Assembly: GCA_002928965.1 (NCBI GenBank) | Contig: PERU01000030.1 | Span: 1-42,910, forward strand | Direction of reading: 5' to 3' | Origin: Methylomonas sp. | GTDB lineage: Bacteria > Pseudomonadota > Gammaproteobacteria > Methylococcales > Methylomonadaceae | Length of the DNA stretch: 42,910 nucleotides | Shown here: positions 8,998-17,440 of the stretch, piece after piece | Numbering within the stretch: the first letter of the stretch is position 1 | Layout of the letters: each line of letters opens with the position of its first letter | The notes under the pieces: generated by a model | Seen by the model: only the letters and a program-made list of their open reading frames with translations | Databases searched by the model: none | Told to the model about the DNA's origin: nothing | Program-made: the position numbers and the translations under genes

Positions 8998-9128
8998 AAA
9001 TAACTTCCCCCTTTGATAAAGGGGGATCGAGGGGGATTTATTAAAAAATCTCCCCCCAACCCCTCTTTATCAAAGCGGGGAGCAAGAATCGTGTGATTCG
9101 GAATAAGCAGAATTCCGGGAAGTTATTT
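8998..9128. mobile_element. Miniature inverted-repeat element A
   Basis: 131-bp segment with perfect 12-bp terminal inverted repeats AAATAACTTCCC (8998-9009) and GGGAAGTTATTT (9117-9128). Inside are two long imperfectly complementary arms: CCCCTTTGATAAAGGGGG (from about 9007) and, opposite, the complement of CCCCTCTTTATCAAAGCGGGG (9060-9080). They enclose a runs-of-G/runs-of-C centre around 9030-9058, so the RNA or single strand would fold into one long hairpin. There is no coding capacity. It resembles a non-autonomous MITE or a large palindromic repeat. No second copy is present in this window. Confidence 0.6.
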
Positions 9129-9154
9129 ATGACCATATCCTAACAATTGGTTTC

Positions 9155-9320
9155 CTAGGAGCCTGTCCGAGAATAGGAATCGTCGCGAGGGAAAGCCATT
9201 TTGAGTCAGATTTGTTGATCATTTGAGGCGAATAGTGGTGCTATTTAACGAAAATGAGCGGGAAATCTGGCCAAAAAGGATTTTCCGCAGCAGGTTCTCT
9301 ATTCTCGGACAGACTCCTAG
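9155..9320. mobile_element. Miniature inverted-repeat element B, copy 1
   Basis: 166-bp element bounded by 22-bp terminal inverted repeats with one mismatch: left end CTAGGAGCCTGTCCGAGAAT plus AG (9155-9176), right end CTATTCTCGGACAGACTCCT plus AG (9299-9320). CTAG at both outer ends could be a 4-bp target duplication or part of the repeat. It has no open frame large enough for a transposase. A second copy begins at 42791 in the same orientation and matches over its visible 120 bp with one difference, which shows that this is a dispersed repeat. I infer a MITE mobilised in trans by an insertion sequence with similar ends. Confidence 0.8.
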
Positions 9321-9343
9321 GTGTTGCCAAATAACAGGCGGCG

Positions 9344-10408
9344 CTAAATACGGCGTAATTCAAGAATGCAATCCTGCAATGCCTGTTGTTGAGCCTGGAT
9401 GCTGTTACATAAGGCAAACAGAGCCAACGCTCTGTGCAGATTGTGCCGGGGTTCTTTAACCCGGAAATAGCGATTGCCGCTCAGATAATCGCTAAAAAAT
9501 CGCAACCCCAGTTCGAAGGGAATCAGCCAGATAGCCGCGTACAGATAGTCATAATCTGTTGCACTCAGAAAGTCGCCGGCTGCCAGCACATACTGCTGCA
9601 GGATGATTTGGCAGCGGGCCAGATTGAACTGATTGGTTTGTTTGTCGTGACAACTGGAACGCAGACAATCGCCAATGTCGTAATGCACCAATCCGGGTTT
9701 GACGGTATCCAGATCAATCAGACTGACAATCTGATTTGTACCCGGTTTGAACAAAAAGTTGTTCAGTTTGGGGTCGCCGTGAATGACCCTGCTGTGTAAC
9801 TCGCCTCGCTGCTTGGCGGATTCAAGCACATGAACTTGCAGCTGATGCGCTTGAATGAAAGCGTGGCATTCGTGAAATTCAGCGTCTTTGGCTACCTGCA
9901 GAGGTTGAGCCAACAATTGCTGATAATGCTGCAAGTAGCCCGGCGTGATATGAAAACCCGGTAAAGTATCCAGCAAGGCATCAGCAGGCATATCGCTGCA
10001 AAGCTGGTGGAAATGCCCCAAGGCCAAACCGACTTGTGCCGCTTCGTGGTCATTGCTGATGTGTTCGCGGCTTTCTGTTGGATGAATCCATTCCAGCGCC
10101 CGCCATAATTGCTGTAGATCATCTTGATAAAACCCGTGCCCATCGCTCGCCGGCAGCAATTCCGGAATTTTCAGACAAACCGAACCTGCAGGCTTTTGTT
10201 GCAGGTGCTTGGCCAGCCGACTGAGGTTGTGAATGACCCGTTGTGGCTCTGGGAACACCTTGGGATTAATGCGTTGCAGTACAAAACTGACATCAGCGCT
10301 GCCAACCAAATAGGTATCATTGATCAAGCCATTGCCAAGCGGGCTTATGGCTTGAACCGCATGGCCTGCAGCAAACTGCTCGGCTACTGCTAACAGTGCC
10401 GGGGTCAT
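9344..10408 (-). CDS. APH-fold phosphotransferase, sugar-kinase-like
   Basis: 354-residue member of the aminoglycoside-phosphotransferase (APH) superfamily, close in look to N-acetylhexosamine 1-kinase (NahK)-like proteins. Visible motifs are an N-terminal nucleotide-binding region (ISPLGNGLINDTYLV, FVLQRINPKVF), the catalytic VIHGDPKLNNFLF with the Asp base and Asn, and SLIDLDTVKPGLVHYDIGDCLR carrying the metal-binding Asp. The likely reaction is ATP-dependent phosphorylation of a small sugar or amino sugar; the substrate is not deducible. Its start overlaps the rdgB stop by 4 bp (ATGA), so it is the last gene of rph-rdgB-this gene. The stop is 23 bp from element B. Confidence 0.85.
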   Translation of the reverse strand: MTPALLAVAEQFAAGHAVQAISPLGNGLINDTYLVGSADVSFVLQRINPKVFPEPQRVIHNLSRLAKHLQQKPAGSVCLKIPELLPASDGHGFYQDDLQQLWRALEWIHPTESREHISNDHEAAQVGLALGHFHQLCSDMPADALLDTLPGFHITPGYLQHYQQLLAQPLQVAKDAEFHECHAFIQAHQLQVHVLESAKQRGELHSRVIHGDPKLNNFLFKPGTNQIVSLIDLDTVKPGLVHYDIGDCLRSSCHDKQTNQFNLARCQIILQQYVLAAGDFLSATDYDYLYAAIWLIPFELGLRFFSDYLSGNRYFRVKEPRHNLHRALALFALCNSIQAQQQALQDCILELRRI

Positions 10409-10992
10409 TGAACCACTAGATGCTCAGCAAGTATCCGTAAGGCCTGGCCTCTATGACTGAGTTGGTTTTTGATGTCAGGTGATAATTGTGCCGAAGCACA
10501 TTGATAGTCATCCACCCAAAAAATCGGGTCATAACCAAAGCCGTTGTCACCGGCAGGAGCCTGCATGATCCGGCCTTCCCAAACGCCTTGGGCAATGATC
10601 GGCGTGGGATCGTCGGCGTGACGCAGATATACCATCACGCAGATAAAGCGGGCGCTGCGTTGTTCATCAGGCACGCCTTGCATGTCCCTTAGCAGCTTTT
10701 GCAGATTGTCTTGATCCGAGGCACCCACGCCGGCATAACGGGCAGAAATCACCCCCGGCGCCCCCTGTAACGCATCCACCACCAAACCGGAATCGTCGGC
10801 AATCGCCGGCAACTGGCAGTGCTGCGAGGCATTGCGGGCTTTGATGATGGCATTTTCCACGAAAGTAGAACCGGTTTCTTCCGGTTCCACGACATTGAAC
10901 TGCGATTGCGGCAGAATGTTATCGTTTTGCAAAATCGCCTGAATTTCGCGGATTTTGCCGGCATTGCCACTGGCTAAAACAATCGAACTCAT
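10405..10992 (-). CDS. rdgB: XTP/dITP pyrophosphatase (RdgB/HAM1)
   Basis: 195-residue house-cleaning nucleotidase that hydrolyses non-canonical purine triphosphates (dITP, XTP) to monophosphates and keeps them out of DNA. Family motifs run in order: SGNAGKIREI near the N-terminus, EETGSTFVENAIIKARNA, AIADDSGLVVDAL with the metal-binding Asp pair, PGVISARYAG, GDNGFGYDPIFW, and the C-terminal SHRGQALR. The length matches the family. It starts 5 bp after the rph stop and overlaps the next gene by 4 bp, giving a tight three-gene unit. Confidence 0.96.
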   Translation of the reverse strand: MSSIVLASGNAGKIREIQAILQNDNILPQSQFNVVEPEETGSTFVENAIIKARNASQHCQLPAIADDSGLVVDALQGAPGVISARYAGVGASDQDNLQKLLRDMQGVPDEQRSARFICVMVYLRHADDPTPIIAQGVWEGRIMQAPAGDNGFGYDPIFWVDDYQCASAQLSPDIKNQLSHRGQALRILAEHLVVQ

Positions 10993-10997
10993 GGATT

Positions 10998-11744
10998 TTA
11001 GGCGGCCGTTGAAACGGTGGGATTTCTGGCGACTTGCAATGCGGCCTGCTGTTTTGCCAACAGCTCATTGATGCCCTGTTCGGCCAGTTCCAGCATGGCG
11101 TTGAGTTCGTCTTTTCTGAAGGCATGGCCTTCGGCAGTGCCTTGCACCTCGATGAAATTACCGGCTTCGTTCATCACCACATTCATGTCGGTTTCGGCTT
11201 GGCTGTCTTCGGCATAATCCAGATCCAGCACGGGCACACCCTCAAAAATTCCAACGGAAACCGAGGCAACCTGACCATGCAGCGGATTTTTCTTGATGCG
11301 ATTGGTTTTTAACAAATGCTCGATAGCAATCGAGAGAGCCACAAAGCCACCGGTAATCGAGGCAGTGCGGGTGCCGCCATCCGCCTGAATCACATCGCAG
11401 TCGATGGTGATGGTATGTTCGCCCAAAGCTTTCATATCCAGAGCAGCGCGTAACGAACGACCAATCAAACGTTGAATTTCCAGGGTACGACCACCTTGTT
11501 TGCCGCGACCGGCTTCTCTGTCCATACGGCTATGGGTGGAGCGCGGCAACATGCCGTATTCCGCAGTGACCCAGCCTTCGCCTTTACCTTTTAAGAAACG
11601 CGGCACGCTGTTGTCAACGCTGGCAGTGCAAAGCACGCGCGTATCGCCAAATTCAACTAAAACCGAACCCTCGGCGTGTTTGGTGTAATGACAGGTAAAT
11701 CGAATCTCACGCAATTGATCAGGGTTACGTCCGCTTGGTCTCAT
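10998..11744 (-). CDS. rph: Ribonuclease PH
   Basis: 248-residue phosphorolytic 3'-to-5' exoribonuclease that trims tRNA 3' ends; a hexameric ring in the family. Characteristic segments are [69 protein letters not shown] (phosphate-binding region), [18 protein letters not shown] and [18 protein letters not shown] with catalytic acidic residues. It is followed at once by rdgB, a pairing common in proteobacteria. The leader between this gene and the Ser/Thr kinase gene is about 100 bp, so rph probably has its own promoter. Confidence 0.97.
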   Translation of the reverse strand: MRPSGRNPDQLREIRFTCHYTKHAEGSVLVEFGDTRVLCTASVDNSVPRFLKGKGEGWVTAEYGMLPRSTHSRMDREAGRGKQGGRTLEIQRLIGRSLRAALDMKALGEHTITIDCDVIQADGGTRTASITGGFVALSIAIEHLLKTNRIKKNPLHGQVASVSVGIFEGVPVLDLDYAEDSQAETDMNVVMNEAGNFIEVQGTAEGHAFRKDELNAMLELAEQGINELLAKQQAALQVARNPTVSTAA

Positions 11745-11843
11745 GATGGTCTCGCCGGCTAAAAAACTTCGGCATTATACTGGCTTTGCCGATCAGTATT
11801 TAACTATCCGCGTTTGAAATACCACGCTGATTCAAGCCATTAC

Positions 11844-12740
11844 CTAGATTTTTAATGCCTCGGCCAAATCAACTACACTTTGCGGGCGGTCTTCCGGGTG
11901 AATCTGCATGGCCCAGTCAATAGCCTTCAACAGATAATCCGGAAACCTGCGTTTGTAGGTTTTAGTAGCCAGCGGCAAGCTATCTTGCTTGAGTCTTTCG
12001 GTGGATGAGGGCGGAATTTTCAAGTCCAGACAGGCGCGCATGGTGGCGCCTACCGCATAAATATCCGACCACGGCCCCAGTCGACCGCTGTTGTCATACT
12101 GTTCAACCGGCGAAAAACCATTGGTCAGTATCTTGGCCTGATGTTTGGCTGCAGCGCTGGGGAATTTCTGAATCGCTCCAAAATCCAGTAACAACGGATC
12201 GTTATCGGCACGAATCAAAATGTTGGCGGGTTTTATGTCCAGATGCACCAGTTGGTGCTTGTGTATCACGTCTATGCCTTTCAGCAACGAGCGAAACACG
12301 GTTAACAAAAAAGATTCGTTGATGGTCAGCACCCGTCTATGCAGGATTTTGTCCAGCCCCAGCCCGTAGTCATACGTCATCACCATATAAACAGTGTCAT
12401 GGGCCTGAAAAAAATTGACGACTTCTACGATGTTATGGTGCTTCACCGTAGCCAGCACTTTGGCTTCCTCAAAAAACAATGCCCGACCGCGCATAAACAT
12501 GGGTCGGGTTTCTTCGCTATTCGGCACCACAATATTGTTCCAGGTACGATGCGCCAGTTTGCGTGGCAGATACTCCTTGATGGCCACCTGCACTTGGTCA
12601 CTAAGCTGTCTGGCCAGATACACCGAACTGAACCCGCCATGCGCAAGCTCACGTTCGATCATGTACTGATCTATAATGGTGCCCGACTGCAGATAGTTCC
12701 ACTGCTGGGGGTAGGTTTCCGGATCGTAATATTCGGCCAT
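11844..12740 (-). CDS. Serine/threonine protein kinase (Hanks type)
   Basis: 298-residue cytoplasmic kinase consisting essentially of one catalytic domain, with no transmembrane segment or sensor. Visible motifs: Gly-rich loop ELAHGGFSSVYLAR, VAIKEYLP with the ATP-binding Lys, catalytic LVHLDIKPANIL (HLD in place of HRD), PLLLDFGAI (DFG), FSPVEQYDNSGRLGPWSDIYAVGAT for the activation/P+1 region, and C-terminal RPQSVVDLAEAL. This subgroup often lies near rph/rdgB together with a PP2C phosphatase; no phosphatase gene is present here, so its partner must be elsewhere or lost. It is divergent from yicC with 44 bp between the start codons. Confidence 0.93.
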   Translation of the reverse strand: MAEYYDPETYPQQWNYLQSGTIIDQYMIERELAHGGFSSVYLARQLSDQVQVAIKEYLPRKLAHRTWNNIVVPNSEETRPMFMRGRALFFEEAKVLATVKHHNIVEVVNFFQAHDTVYMVMTYDYGLGLDKILHRRVLTINESFLLTVFRSLLKGIDVIHKHQLVHLDIKPANILIRADNDPLLLDFGAIQKFPSAAAKHQAKILTNGFSPVEQYDNSGRLGPWSDIYAVGATMRACLDLKIPPSSTERLKQDSLPLATKTYKRRFPDYLLKAIDWAMQIHPEDRPQSVVDLAEALKI

Positions 12741-12784
12741 TGACTGTGCATTTCGCGAGGACTCGCGGCGATTATAGGTGAAAA

Positions 12785-13648
12785 ATGATAAGAAGCATGA
12801 CTGCGTTTGCAGACGGTGAAATTAGCGTCGACAACTTAACCATTCTCTGTGAACTGCGCTCGGTCAATCACCGTTATAGCGATCTCAGCGTCAAACTGCC
12901 GGAACGTCTGCGTTTCGTTGAGGCGGACGTGCGCCGATTGGTGGCGGAAAAACTCAAACGCGGCAAAATCGAATGTGCATTAAGTTACAAAAAACAGCCC
13001 GGTAGCCAAACGTTCAACATCAATCTGCTGACTGTAAAAAATCTACTAACCGCCACAGCCGAAATTGAAAGCTGTATGAACAATCCTCAAGCTTTTTCAG
13101 CACTGGATGTGCTGGCATTTCCCGGTGTTCAGCAGGAAACCGAAACCGAAAAAGAGGCACTCCGGGAAAAAATCGAAATCCTGGTCAACACCACACTGGA
13201 TAAACTATTGGAAACCCGCGCCCGCGAAGGCAAGCAGCTGGCGGTATTAATTTCCGACCGTTGTGAAAAAATCAGCCAACTGGTCGAAGCAGCCAATGCC
13301 CGCATGCCGGAAGTGATCAACCACATCCGCACCAAGCTAGTCAACCGCATCAACGAACTGGTTGCCGAACCCAACTTCGACCGACTGGAACAGGAACTGG
13401 TACTGATGGTACAAAAACTGGATGTCACTGAGGAACTGGATCGCCTGCAAACCCACGTTACCGAAGTGCAGCGCGCACTCAAGCAACACGAACCGATTGG
13501 TCGCCGCCTGGATTTTCTAATGCAGGAAATGAACCGTGAAGCCAACACCCTAGGATCAAAATCCGCCGATAGGGAAATGACCCAAATTTCCATCGACTTG
13601 AAAGTTCTGATTGAACAAATGCGCGAGCAGATCCAGAATATTGAGTAA
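12785..13648 (+). CDS. yicC: YicC-family endoribonuclease
   Basis: 287-residue full-length YicC/YloC protein, a family shown in E. coli and Bacillus to be an RNase acting on small or structured RNAs. Hallmarks are the N-terminal MIRSMTAFADGE, CELRSVNHRYSDLSVKLPERLR, the middle coiled segment with ETRAREGKQL, and C-terminal ELDRLQTHV, GRRLDFLMQEMNREANTLGSKSAD and the closing IDLKVLIEQMREQIQNIE. AGGTG sits just upstream of the ATG. An intrinsic terminator follows about 40 bp after the stop, so the transcript appears monocistronic. Confidence 0.95.
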   Translation: MIRSMTAFADGEISVDNLTILCELRSVNHRYSDLSVKLPERLRFVEADVRRLVAEKLKRGKIECALSYKKQPGSQTFNINLLTVKNLLTATAEIESCMNNPQAFSALDVLAFPGVQQETETEKEALREKIEILVNTTLDKLLETRAREGKQLAVLISDRCEKISQLVEAANARMPEVINHIRTKLVNRINELVAEPNFDRLEQELVLMVQKLDVTEELDRLQTHVTEVQRALKQHEPIGRRLDFLMQEMNREANTLGSKSADREMTQISIDLKVLIEQMREQIQNIE

Positions 13649-13687
13649 CATTTCAGACGGTCTCAGACAGTTCTAACAATAAAGCAC

Positions 13688-13711
13688 AGCCCAGTAAATC
13701 TGGGCTTTTTG
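13688..13711 (+). terminator. Intrinsic terminator after yicC
   Basis: A 7-bp GC-rich stem AGCCCAG/CTGGGCT with a TAAAT loop, followed by TTTTT. It lies 40 bp downstream of the yicC stop codon. Confidence 0.85.
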
Positions 13712-13981
13712 TTGCCCCAAATAATCCCATAAGAGCCTGTAATTGATGGGCACCAAGACGGGCATGGCGATTAACCTAAAATAAGCAGTTGGCGTTTTTG
13801 TTGTGGGCCGATCTTCCCATGTCGAAGCATGGACGGCTCATCCCGCACACGCACCCGTTGGGCTATGAAAAATCCCGTTCAGCCTAAATTCATCGCACCC
13901 GAAAAACCCTGCCGCGTTAAAATTCCGCATCGCCGGGTAATTTGCTTGGCCTATGACTAAACCGTTTTCTTAACCGACACC
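13712..13981. other. Intergenic region, no gene seen
   Basis: 270 bp between the yicC terminator and the ABC-F gene. No credible frame with a start and ribosome-binding site appears on either strand. It should hold the ABC-F promoter, which I could not locate confidently. Confidence 0.4.
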
Positions 13982-15871
13982 ATGCTCAATTTCAAAAACA
14001 TTGCCATCCGCCGCGGCAGCCGCTTGCTGTTTAGCGAGGCTGCCTTCACGATTCATAAAGGCCAGAAGATCGGATTGACTGGCGCTAATGGCACCGGCAA
14101 ATCCAGTTTGTTTGCCATGCTGCGCGGCGAATTGCATGCCGATGAAGGCGAGTTTTCGATGCCTCCGAATCTGGAGGTGGCGCATGTGGCTCAGGAAACA
14201 CCTGCCTTGGATAGTTCGGCTATCGATTACGTGCTGGATGGTGATCGGGAATTGCGAGCCTTGCAAAAGCAATTACATGAAGCCGAGCAAGCACACGACG
14301 GCCTGAAACTGGCTGAACTGCATGCAGCGCTGGAGCATGTCGGCGGTTACACGGCACAGGCGCGCGCTTCCCGTTTGTTGAATGGTTTGGGGTTTACGAC
14401 CGAACAGGAAAACCGGCCCGTCAGTTCGTTTTCAGGCGGTTGGCGGATGCGCCTGAATTTGGCGCAAGCGTTGATGTGTCGTTCCGATGTGTTGCTGCTG
14501 GACGAGCCGACCAACCACTTGGACCTGGACGCGGTGATTTATCTGCAGGACTGGTTGGTCAAATATCCAGGCACACTGTTGTTGATCTCACATGACCGGG
14601 ATTTTCTGGACACCATCACCGACCACATCATCCACATCGAACAGAACAAGGCCGAGATTTACACCGGTAACTATTCGGATTTTGAACGCATGCGGGCGGA
14701 AAAACTGGCTCAGCAACAAACCGCCTTCGAAAAGCAGCAGCGGGAAATTGCCCATATTCAGAGCTTCGTCGACCGCTTCAAGGCCCAGGCGACCAAAGCC
14801 CGCCAAGCGCAGAGTCGGATCAAGGCGCTGGAGCGCATGGAGTTGATTGCCCAGGCACACGTGGATTCGCCGTTTGGTTTCAGCTTTCCGCCACCCAAAA
14901 AAATGCCCAATCCGTTGCTCAAACTGGAAGCCGCCGACATTGGTTATGGCGATAAAGTAGTGGTACATAATGCCAATTTGTCCATTTCGCCCGGCGACCG
15001 GATTGGTTTATTGGGACCGAATGGGGCCGGTAAATCCAGTCTGATTAAAGTACTGTCCGGGCAAATGCCGGCTTTGCGTGGTAAGTTACAAAACGCGCAG
15101 GATTTGCATATCGGCTATTTTGCTCAGCATCAATTGGAGCAGTTACGACTGGATGAGTCGCCGCTATGGCATTTACAGCAACTGGATAAACAGGCGCTGG
15201 AAAAGGATTTGCGTAATTTTCTGGGCGGCTTTGATTTTCGTGGCGATAAAGTCAACGACGCTATCGGGCCGTTTTCCGGCGGCGAAAAAGCCCGGCTGGT
15301 GCTGGCGATTCTGGTGTATCAAAATCCCAATTTGCTACTGCTGGACGAGCCGACCAACCATCTGGATCTGGAAATGCGCCATGCCTTGAGTGTGGCCTTG
15401 CAGGAATATGAAGGTGCGCTGGTGGTGGTGTCGCATGATAGGCATTTGTTGCGTTCGGTCACTGACCAATTATTGCTGGTGGCAGGTGGCAAAGTTCAGC
15501 CATTCGATGGTGACCTGGACGATTACAAGCAATGGCTGGCGGAACAAAAGAAAGCCGGCGATGAACCGGAATCCGGCTCGGCAGCCAGCAGTAGCGTCTC
15601 TAAAAAAGACCAGCGCAAACAGGAAGCCGATCGCCGCCAGCGCCTGAAGCCTTTGCTGGATGCAGTCAAAAAAGCCGAAGCAGCGGTGGAGAAATATCAC
15701 AAACAGCAGCAGGAGTTGGAACAGCAATTGGCCGATCCGGCGATTTATAGCGAAGACAACAAGGAACCATTGAAAAAGCTTTTGAGTCAGAAGACGCTGG
15801 TCGACAATGCTTTGGAACAGGCCGAACTCGACTGGATGACTGCCGAAGAAAATCTAGCGCAAGCGGAGTAA
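13982..15871 (+). CDS. ABC-F family ATPase (YheS-like)
   Basis: 629-residue soluble ABC-F protein with two ATP-binding cassettes and no membrane domain; such proteins act on the ribosome. Cassette 1 has Walker A TGANGTGKSS, signature SSFSGGWRMRL and Walker B DVLLLDEPTNHLDL. Cassette 2 has GPNGAGKSS, GPFSGGEKARL and NLLLLDEPTNHLDL. The interdomain linker at about residues 235-300 is rich in charged residues (FVDRFKAQATKARQAQSRIKALERM), typical for the family, and the C-terminal ~100 residues form a Lys/Glu-rich coiled coil. The N-terminus (LNFKNIAIRRGSRLLF) looks most like YheS. It ends 3 bp before the next gene. Confidence 0.93.
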   Translation: MLNFKNIAIRRGSRLLFSEAAFTIHKGQKIGLTGANGTGKSSLFAMLRGELHADEGEFSMPPNLEVAHVAQETPALDSSAIDYVLDGDRELRALQKQLHEAEQAHDGLKLAELHAALEHVGGYTAQARASRLLNGLGFTTEQENRPVSSFSGGWRMRLNLAQALMCRSDVLLLDEPTNHLDLDAVIYLQDWLVKYPGTLLLISHDRDFLDTITDHIIHIEQNKAEIYTGNYSDFERMRAEKLAQQQTAFEKQQREIAHIQSFVDRFKAQATKARQAQSRIKALERMELIAQAHVDSPFGFSFPPPKKMPNPLLKLEAADIGYGDKVVVHNANLSISPGDRIGLLGPNGAGKSSLIKVLSGQMPALRGKLQNAQDLHIGYFAQHQLEQLRLDESPLWHLQQLDKQALEKDLRNFLGGFDFRGDKVNDAIGPFSGGEKARLVLAILVYQNPNLLLLDEPTNHLDLEMRHALSVALQEYEGALVVVSHDRHLLRSVTDQLLLVAGGKVQPFDGDLDDYKQWLAEQKKAGDEPESGSAASSSVSKKDQRKQEADRRQRLKPLLDAVKKAEAAVEKYHKQQQELEQQLADPAIYSEDNKEPLKKLLSQKTLVDNALEQAELDWMTAEENLAQAE

Positions 15872-15874
15872 CGC

Positions 15875-16387
15875 ATGTACGAATTAAGTTTATTGTTTTT
15901 TCAAATCATCATTTTCAATAAAGGTCCGCAGGATGTGCCTGCGTCCCCGTTCGTGCTGCGCTTGTTGCTGCCGGTGTATGTGGGGATCAATTATCTGATT
16001 TTGTTTCTGAACGGCGCACAAACCACGGCGTTACTGCAAATTTTGGCCGACTTTACCATGATCGTGCTGTTTTGCTGGCCGTTGCTGTATTTTTCCGGCA
16101 AGCTGGCACGGTTTCCGCAAACCCTGGCCGCCATGATTGGCACCGATGTGGTGCTCAATTTTTTTGCCTTGCCGGCCATTGCCACATTGAATAGTCATGC
16201 CAACGATCTGGCCTATTTTTCCATGCTGGCACTGGTGCTGTGGCGTTGGTTGGTCTGTGGGCATATCATGAAAAACGCCCTGGATCGGCCTTTGTTTTTC
16301 GGGTTGGGGCTGGCGCTTTTGTATATCATGTTGTCATCCCAGCTAATGGCGGCTTTGTTCCCGGAAATGTCCAGTCCCCCCCAATGA
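15875..16387 (+). CDS. Small integral membrane protein, unknown
   Basis: 170-residue very hydrophobic protein with about four or five predicted transmembrane segments: around residues 28-46, 50-70, 84-104, 112-130 and 140-162. Polar residues are few, and no transporter or enzyme motif is recognised. Its start codon is 3 bp after the ABC-F stop, with a GGAG inside the end of the ABC-F gene, so the two are translationally linked. It also runs closely (7 bp) into the universal stress protein gene. A link to ABC-F function cannot be argued from the sequence alone. Confidence 0.7.
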   Translation: MYELSLLFFQIIIFNKGPQDVPASPFVLRLLLPVYVGINYLILFLNGAQTTALLQILADFTMIVLFCWPLLYFSGKLARFPQTLAAMIGTDVVLNFFALPAIATLNSHANDLAYFSMLALVLWRWLVCGHIMKNALDRPLFFGLGLALLYIMLSSQLMAALFPEMSSPPQ

Positions 16388-16394
16388 GGTTGAT

Positions 16395-16835
16395 ATGAAT
16401 CACTACAAACATATATTACTGACCGTGGATTTTTCCGATCACGGCAAGCAGGTATCCCATAAAGCGGTCGAGTTAGCGCAAGCCAATCAGGCCAAGCTCA
16501 GTATCGTGCACGTGGTGGAAAACTTGCCGATTACCGATGCGGCTTACGGCCCTATCCCTTTTGATGTGGATTTGACCCAGGAATGGCTGGATGCTTCCAG
16601 GCAACGCTTGAAATCCCTTGGCGAAAAACTGGACATTCCTGAACAGCGGCAATGGCTGGAAATGGGTAGCGCCAAACTGGAAATTGTCCGGGTGGCTGAG
16701 GAAAATGGCGTGGATTTGATCGTGGTCGGTTCGCACGGTCGACACGGTCTGGCTTTGCTGCTGGGTTCTACCGCCAATGGCGTGCTGCATCACGCCAAAT
16801 GCGATGTGTTGGCGGTGCGTCTGCAAGATGATTGA
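16395..16835 (+). CDS. Universal stress protein, UspA family
   Basis: 146-residue single-domain UspA protein. It starts with the family pattern KHILLTVDFSDHGKQVSHKAVELA and ends with the ATP-binding signature VVGSHGRHGLALLLGSTANGVLHHAKCDVLAVR (G-2X-G-9X-GS), so ATP binding is likely. The length is typical. A GAGG precedes the start. Its last codons overlap the start of cobU by 8 bp. Confidence 0.93.
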   Translation: MNHYKHILLTVDFSDHGKQVSHKAVELAQANQAKLSIVHVVENLPITDAAYGPIPFDVDLTQEWLDASRQRLKSLGEKLDIPEQRQWLEMGSAKLEIVRVAEENGVDLIVVGSHGRHGLALLLGSTANGVLHHAKCDVLAVRLQDD

Positions 16836-17349
16836 ACTGGTACTCGGCGGCGCGCGTTCGGGTAAAAGTCGATACGCCGAGCAGCAAGCCATGGCCTGCG
16901 GGTTGCAGGTGATTTATCTGGCGACAGCCGAAGCGGGTGATGCGGAAATGCATCGCCGCATCGAGCATCATCGGCAACGCCGTCCAGCCAAATGGCAAAC
17001 CCTGGAAGAGCCGATTCAATTGGCTGCAGTTTTACAACAACATGCGCATCCCGACTGCTGTGTCCTGGTCGATTGCCTGACCTTGTGGTTATGCAATGTG
17101 CTATTTGATAAGCAAGGGCAGTTGCAAGAGGCTGTGTTTGCCGAACAGCGGACGGCACTCCTGGATACTTTGGGTCAATGCCAGGGGCAAATCATCATGG
17201 TCAGCAATGAAGTGGGCATGGGCGTGGTGGCTGCGGATGCCATGACCAGGCGTTTTGTTGATGAAGCCGGTTTTCTGCACCAAGCATTAGCGCAGATTTG
17301 TGATCGAGTGACCTTGGTAACGGCTGGATTGCCTCAGCAACTTAAATAG
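16828..17349 (+). CDS. cobU: Adenosylcobinamide kinase / guanylyltransferase
   Basis: 173 residues. The bifunctional enzyme phosphorylates adenosylcobinamide and transfers GMP to make adenosylcobinamide-GDP, the substrate of CobS. The P-loop GGARSGKS is at residues 7-14, followed by YLATAEAGDAEMHRRIEHHRQRRP (with the guanylylated-His region) and DCLTLWLCN, then MVSNEVGMGVV. The start is set at the ATG before IELVLGG because the longer frame would add 17 residues not found in the family. It overlaps the UspA gene by 8 bp and is the first gene of the cobalamin run. Confidence 0.94.
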   Translation: MIELVLGGARSGKSRYAEQQAMACGLQVIYLATAEAGDAEMHRRIEHHRQRRPAKWQTLEEPIQLAAVLQQHAHPDCCVLVDCLTLWLCNVLFDKQGQLQEAVFAEQRTALLDTLGQCQGQIIMVSNEVGMGVVAADAMTRRFVDEAGFLHQALAQICDRVTLVTAGLPQQLK

Positions 17350-17350
17350 C

Positions 17351-17376
17351 TTTGCGCTGCTTTTTTAATGCGCAAA
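17351..17376 (+). other. Hairpin between cobU and cobT
   Basis: 7-bp perfect stem TTTGCGC/GCGCAAA with a T-rich loop in the 91-bp gap between cobU and cobT. No T tract follows, so I do not call it a terminator. The region shows none of the conserved boxes of a cobalamin riboswitch that I can identify. Confidence 0.4.
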
Positions 17377-17440
17377 ACTGCTTTGGTTTTGACCGACTTT
17401 TGAGCATAACCTTAAAGATCCATTTTATTCAGGTAAGTCC

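Noticed and set aside
9223-9459. 78-codon frame running through element B
   Set aside because: It crosses the element boundary into the antisense of the phosphotransferase gene, so it is not a transposase or an element-encoded gene.
13733-13760. AAGAGCCTGTAATTGATGGG resembling the start of element B
   Set aside because: Only GAGCCTGT is shared, with no inverted partner nearby; compatible with chance.
17350-17440. Possible cobalamin riboswitch before cobT
   Set aside because: Only 91 bp with one T-rich hairpin; none of the conserved B12-box sequence was recognised here or upstream of cobU.
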